A stretch of 64,000 nucleotides of DNA from Lachnospiraceae bacterium (GTDB lineage: Bacteria; Bacillota; Clostridia; Lachnospirales; Lachnospiraceae), in assembly GCA_009774245.1 (NCBI GenBank), contig VSNM01000009.1, forward strand, positions 1 to 64,000. The letters are read 5' to 3'. The position numbers and the translations under genes are program-made. Shown here piece after piece: positions 62,324 through 64,000 of the stretch. The notes beneath the pieces were generated by a model. That model had not been told where the DNA came from. It was given only the letters and a program-made list of their open reading frames with translations, and did not search any database. Position 1 is the first letter of the stretch. The number at the start of each line of letters is the position of its first letter.

Positions 62324-62980
62324 ATGATTATGATAGATTTATCATTGGATATTGATAATGAGTGCATGACTTGTGGAACAAAATGGCATGAAAAAGTTTG
62401 CATCAAACCGCTGGGAAAAATTAATGAAGTTGGACGAAATACGCATAGTATATTGCTGGGCAGTCATTCAGGAACTCATGTTGATGCACCATTACATTTT
62501 TTTGAAGATATGAAGGGAATAGACCAGCTTGATTTGGCGCAGATATGCGGGGACGTGACAGTCATAGACCTTACATATATTAAGCAGGGGGATTGCGTGA
62601 AAATAGAAGATGTTACGGGAATAACGCCAAGTGAACGGATGATTTTTCGTTTTGACTGGTTTAAAAGATGGAAAACAGTAGAATATTATACTAAATTTCC
62701 ATATTTTTCTATGGAATCAGTGCAGTATTTAGTTGAAAGGGGGATGAGGGTAATGGCATTGGATACACCATCTCCAGATAATGGAAGTGCAATTATGCAG
62801 ATAGAGGATTCACTAATTCATAAATATCTATTAAAAAGAGGTATTGTAATAATTGAATATTTAAGTAATACGGATCAATTAGAGACAAATAAGCAATACC
62901 AGTTATTTGCATTACCTATAAAAGTAAAAGATTGTGATGGAGCGCCGGCTCGGGTAGTTGCAGTTGAGAAAGAATGTTGA
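62324..62980 (+). CDS. Cyclase-family metal hydrolase (kynurenine formamidase-like)
   Basis: The 218-residue protein carries the signature SHSGTHVDAPLHF (about 47-59), the His-x-Gly-Thr-His-x-Asp metal-binding motif of the cyclase/KynB family. VMALDTPSPDN (about 146) is typical of the family's second half. Members hydrolyse amides or lactones. I place the start at 62324 (MIMIDLSLD) because the family begins just before the IDLS strand; an earlier in-frame start at 62276 would overlap the ligase gene by 26 bases. The ribosome site is weak. Confidence 0.8.
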   Translation: MIMIDLSLDIDNECMTCGTKWHEKVCIKPLGKINEVGRNTHSILLGSHSGTHVDAPLHFFEDMKGIDQLDLAQICGDVTVIDLTYIKQGDCVKIEDVTGITPSERMIFRFDWFKRWKTVEYYTKFPYFSMESVQYLVERGMRVMALDTPSPDNGSAIMQIEDSLIHKYLLKRGIVIIEYLSNTDQLETNKQYQLFALPIKVKDCDGAPARVVAVEKEC

Positions 62981-62994
62981 ATTGAGGGATTCAG

Positions 62995-64000
62995 ATGAAT
63001 ACAGGTCAATTTGAGATCATGGATGTTACATTAAGGGATGGAAGTTATGCAATAAACTATCAATTTTCATTAGAAGATGAACAAAATATAGGTACAGCTC
63101 TTAAAGATTTGGGATGCAAATATATTGAGATCGGACATGGTATGGGACTGGGAGCAAGTAATGAAAGAAATGGCTATGCAAAGCATTCGGACAAAGAATA
63201 TTTGCAGTGCGCCATGGAATATATGCAAGGTGTTCATTATGGGATGTTCTGTATACCAGGGATTGCGAAATTAGAAGATATTGTAATGGCAGCAGAGTAT
63301 GGGTGTTCTTTTATCAGGATAGGGACAAATGTAGAGGATGTAAAAAAATCCGAACCATATATTAAATATGCCAAACAGCATAAGTTGATGGTAACAGCAA
63401 ATTATATGAAATCTTATGCAGTCACTGCGGAGGAATTCAAGCAGGCAGTTCAGTATTCTGAGTCATGGGGAGCCGATTTAGTTTATATTGTTGATTCTGC
63501 GGGGGGAATGATGCCGACTGATATCGAAAGGTACTACAACGCAATCAGGCAATGCAGCAATATAAAAACGGGATTTCATGGTCATAACAATATTGGAATG
63601 GCTTTAGCAAATAGTTTGTTTGCAATACAATTGGGGATGGATTTTATTGACTGTTCATTACAGGGGATAGGAAGAAGCTCTGGTAATACTTCATTTGAAT
63701 ATTTAGTAATATGTTTGAAAAAAATGGGATATGACCTATCTATAGATACAATGGAACTCTTGCTTGCCAGCAAGAGGTATATATATCCGTTTATGAAAAA
63801 GACTGGTATTCATCCCATTGATTTAGAATGTGGAATCGCAGGTTTTCATTCAAGTTATTTAAAAGAAGTGTGTAAAAGTGCAATTGAAAATGAAATAAAT
63901 CCACTTCAGTTAATTGAAAAGTATTGTACAAGGGATCAGGTAGGTCTTGACTGTAATTTGTTAAATCAAATGGCGGTGAATCTTCCTAAAGATAAAGCAA
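62995..64000 (+). CDS. DRE-TIM aldolase, 4-hydroxy-2-oxovalerate aldolase-like (cut by window edge)
   Basis: The frame is open from the ATG at 62995 to the end of the window, giving 335 visible residues. It shows the DRE-TIM metal motif MDVTLRDGSYA (9-19), IEIGHGMG, the catalytic-strand block IVDSAGGMMP (about 163-172), GFHGHNNIG (about 190-198) with the second metal-binding histidines, and CSLQGIGRSSGN. These match HMG-CoA lyase/4-hydroxy-2-oxovalerate aldolases (DmpG/MhpE group). Such enzymes split or join a 2-keto acid and an aldehyde, and in glycan clusters related genes make branched or acyl precursors. The C-terminus and any downstream partner are not visible. Confidence 0.85.
   Translation, partial: MNTGQFEIMDVTLRDGSYAINYQFSLEDEQNIGTALKDLGCKYIEIGHGMGLGASNERNGYAKHSDKEYLQCAMEYMQGVHYGMFCIPGIAKLEDIVMAAEYGCSFIRIGTNVEDVKKSEPYIKYAKQHKLMVTANYMKSYAVTAEEFKQAVQYSESWGADLVYIVDSAGGMMPTDIERYYNAIRQCSNIKTGFHGHNNIGMALANSLFAIQLGMDFIDCSLQGIGRSSGNTSFEYLVICLKKMGYDLSIDTMELLLASKRYIYPFMKKTGIHPIDLECGIAGFHSSYLKEVCKSAIENEINPLQLIEKYCTRDQVGLDCNLLNQMAVNLPKDKA

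Overview
The window looks like part of a large low-to-mid-GC Clostridia (Lachnospiraceae-type) conjugative plasmid or plasmid-like element. The evidence is AGGAGG-type ribosome binding sites, TTG/GTG starts, an iteron/Rep_3 replicon, two partition systems, a MobP2-like relaxase and a Gram-positive type IV secretion operon. No rRNA, tRNA or CRISPR array was seen. Family names come from motifs read by eye; no database search was possible.

Layout. 1-2130: a ParR-like protein and a ParM actin-like ATPase behind a near-perfect sigma-A promoter and three 11-bp repeats. 2139-5350 (minus strand): a SLOG protein, a viroplasmin/RNase HI, a LysM protein and a DUF4942-type N6-adenine methylase. 5350-7900: parAB with two copies of a palindrome-headed repeat (candidate parS/operator). 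7900-10040: an iteron origin and a Rep_3 initiator. 10040-36612: the transfer operon, with a small RHH-like accessory protein, VirB3/VirB4-like proteins, VirB6, a small pilin-like protein, a VirB1-like cell-wall hydrolase, several membrane proteins, the relaxase, a ClpB-like double AAA+ ATPase, a zinc-ribbon/coiled-coil membrane protein and a very large VirD4 coupling protein. 36638-47740: a 2484-residue protein, two unfamiliar proteins and an HU-like protein. 47966-50937: a tyrosine recombinase lacking its usual histidines, a junction rich in palindromes and repeats, and a TnpB-family protein whose RuvC catalytic residues are all replaced. 51314-64000: a cargo cluster for a surface glycan or small molecule, cut by the window edge.

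The most exciting object is the 2484-residue protein at 36638-44092. It carries the diagnostic motifs of both large RNA polymerase subunits in one chain, in the order beta then beta', including both invariant beta lysines and the beta' DFDGD metal motif. A DUF488 domain precedes them and a SLOG-like nucleotide-binding domain follows. It sits directly behind virD4 in the transfer operon, so I infer a self-contained, element-encoded multi-domain RNA polymerase that may be ligand-controlled and may serve gene expression or priming during conjugation. I cannot tell from sequence alone whether this family has been described.

Other notable points are a VirB4-like protein without a P-loop encoded in the same operon as a ClpB-like ATPase; a candidate nuclease-dead TnpB (TldR-like) with a possible guide RNA region downstream; and a 14-bp palindrome repeated beside three putative promoters of the transfer region, which would fit a shared regulator.
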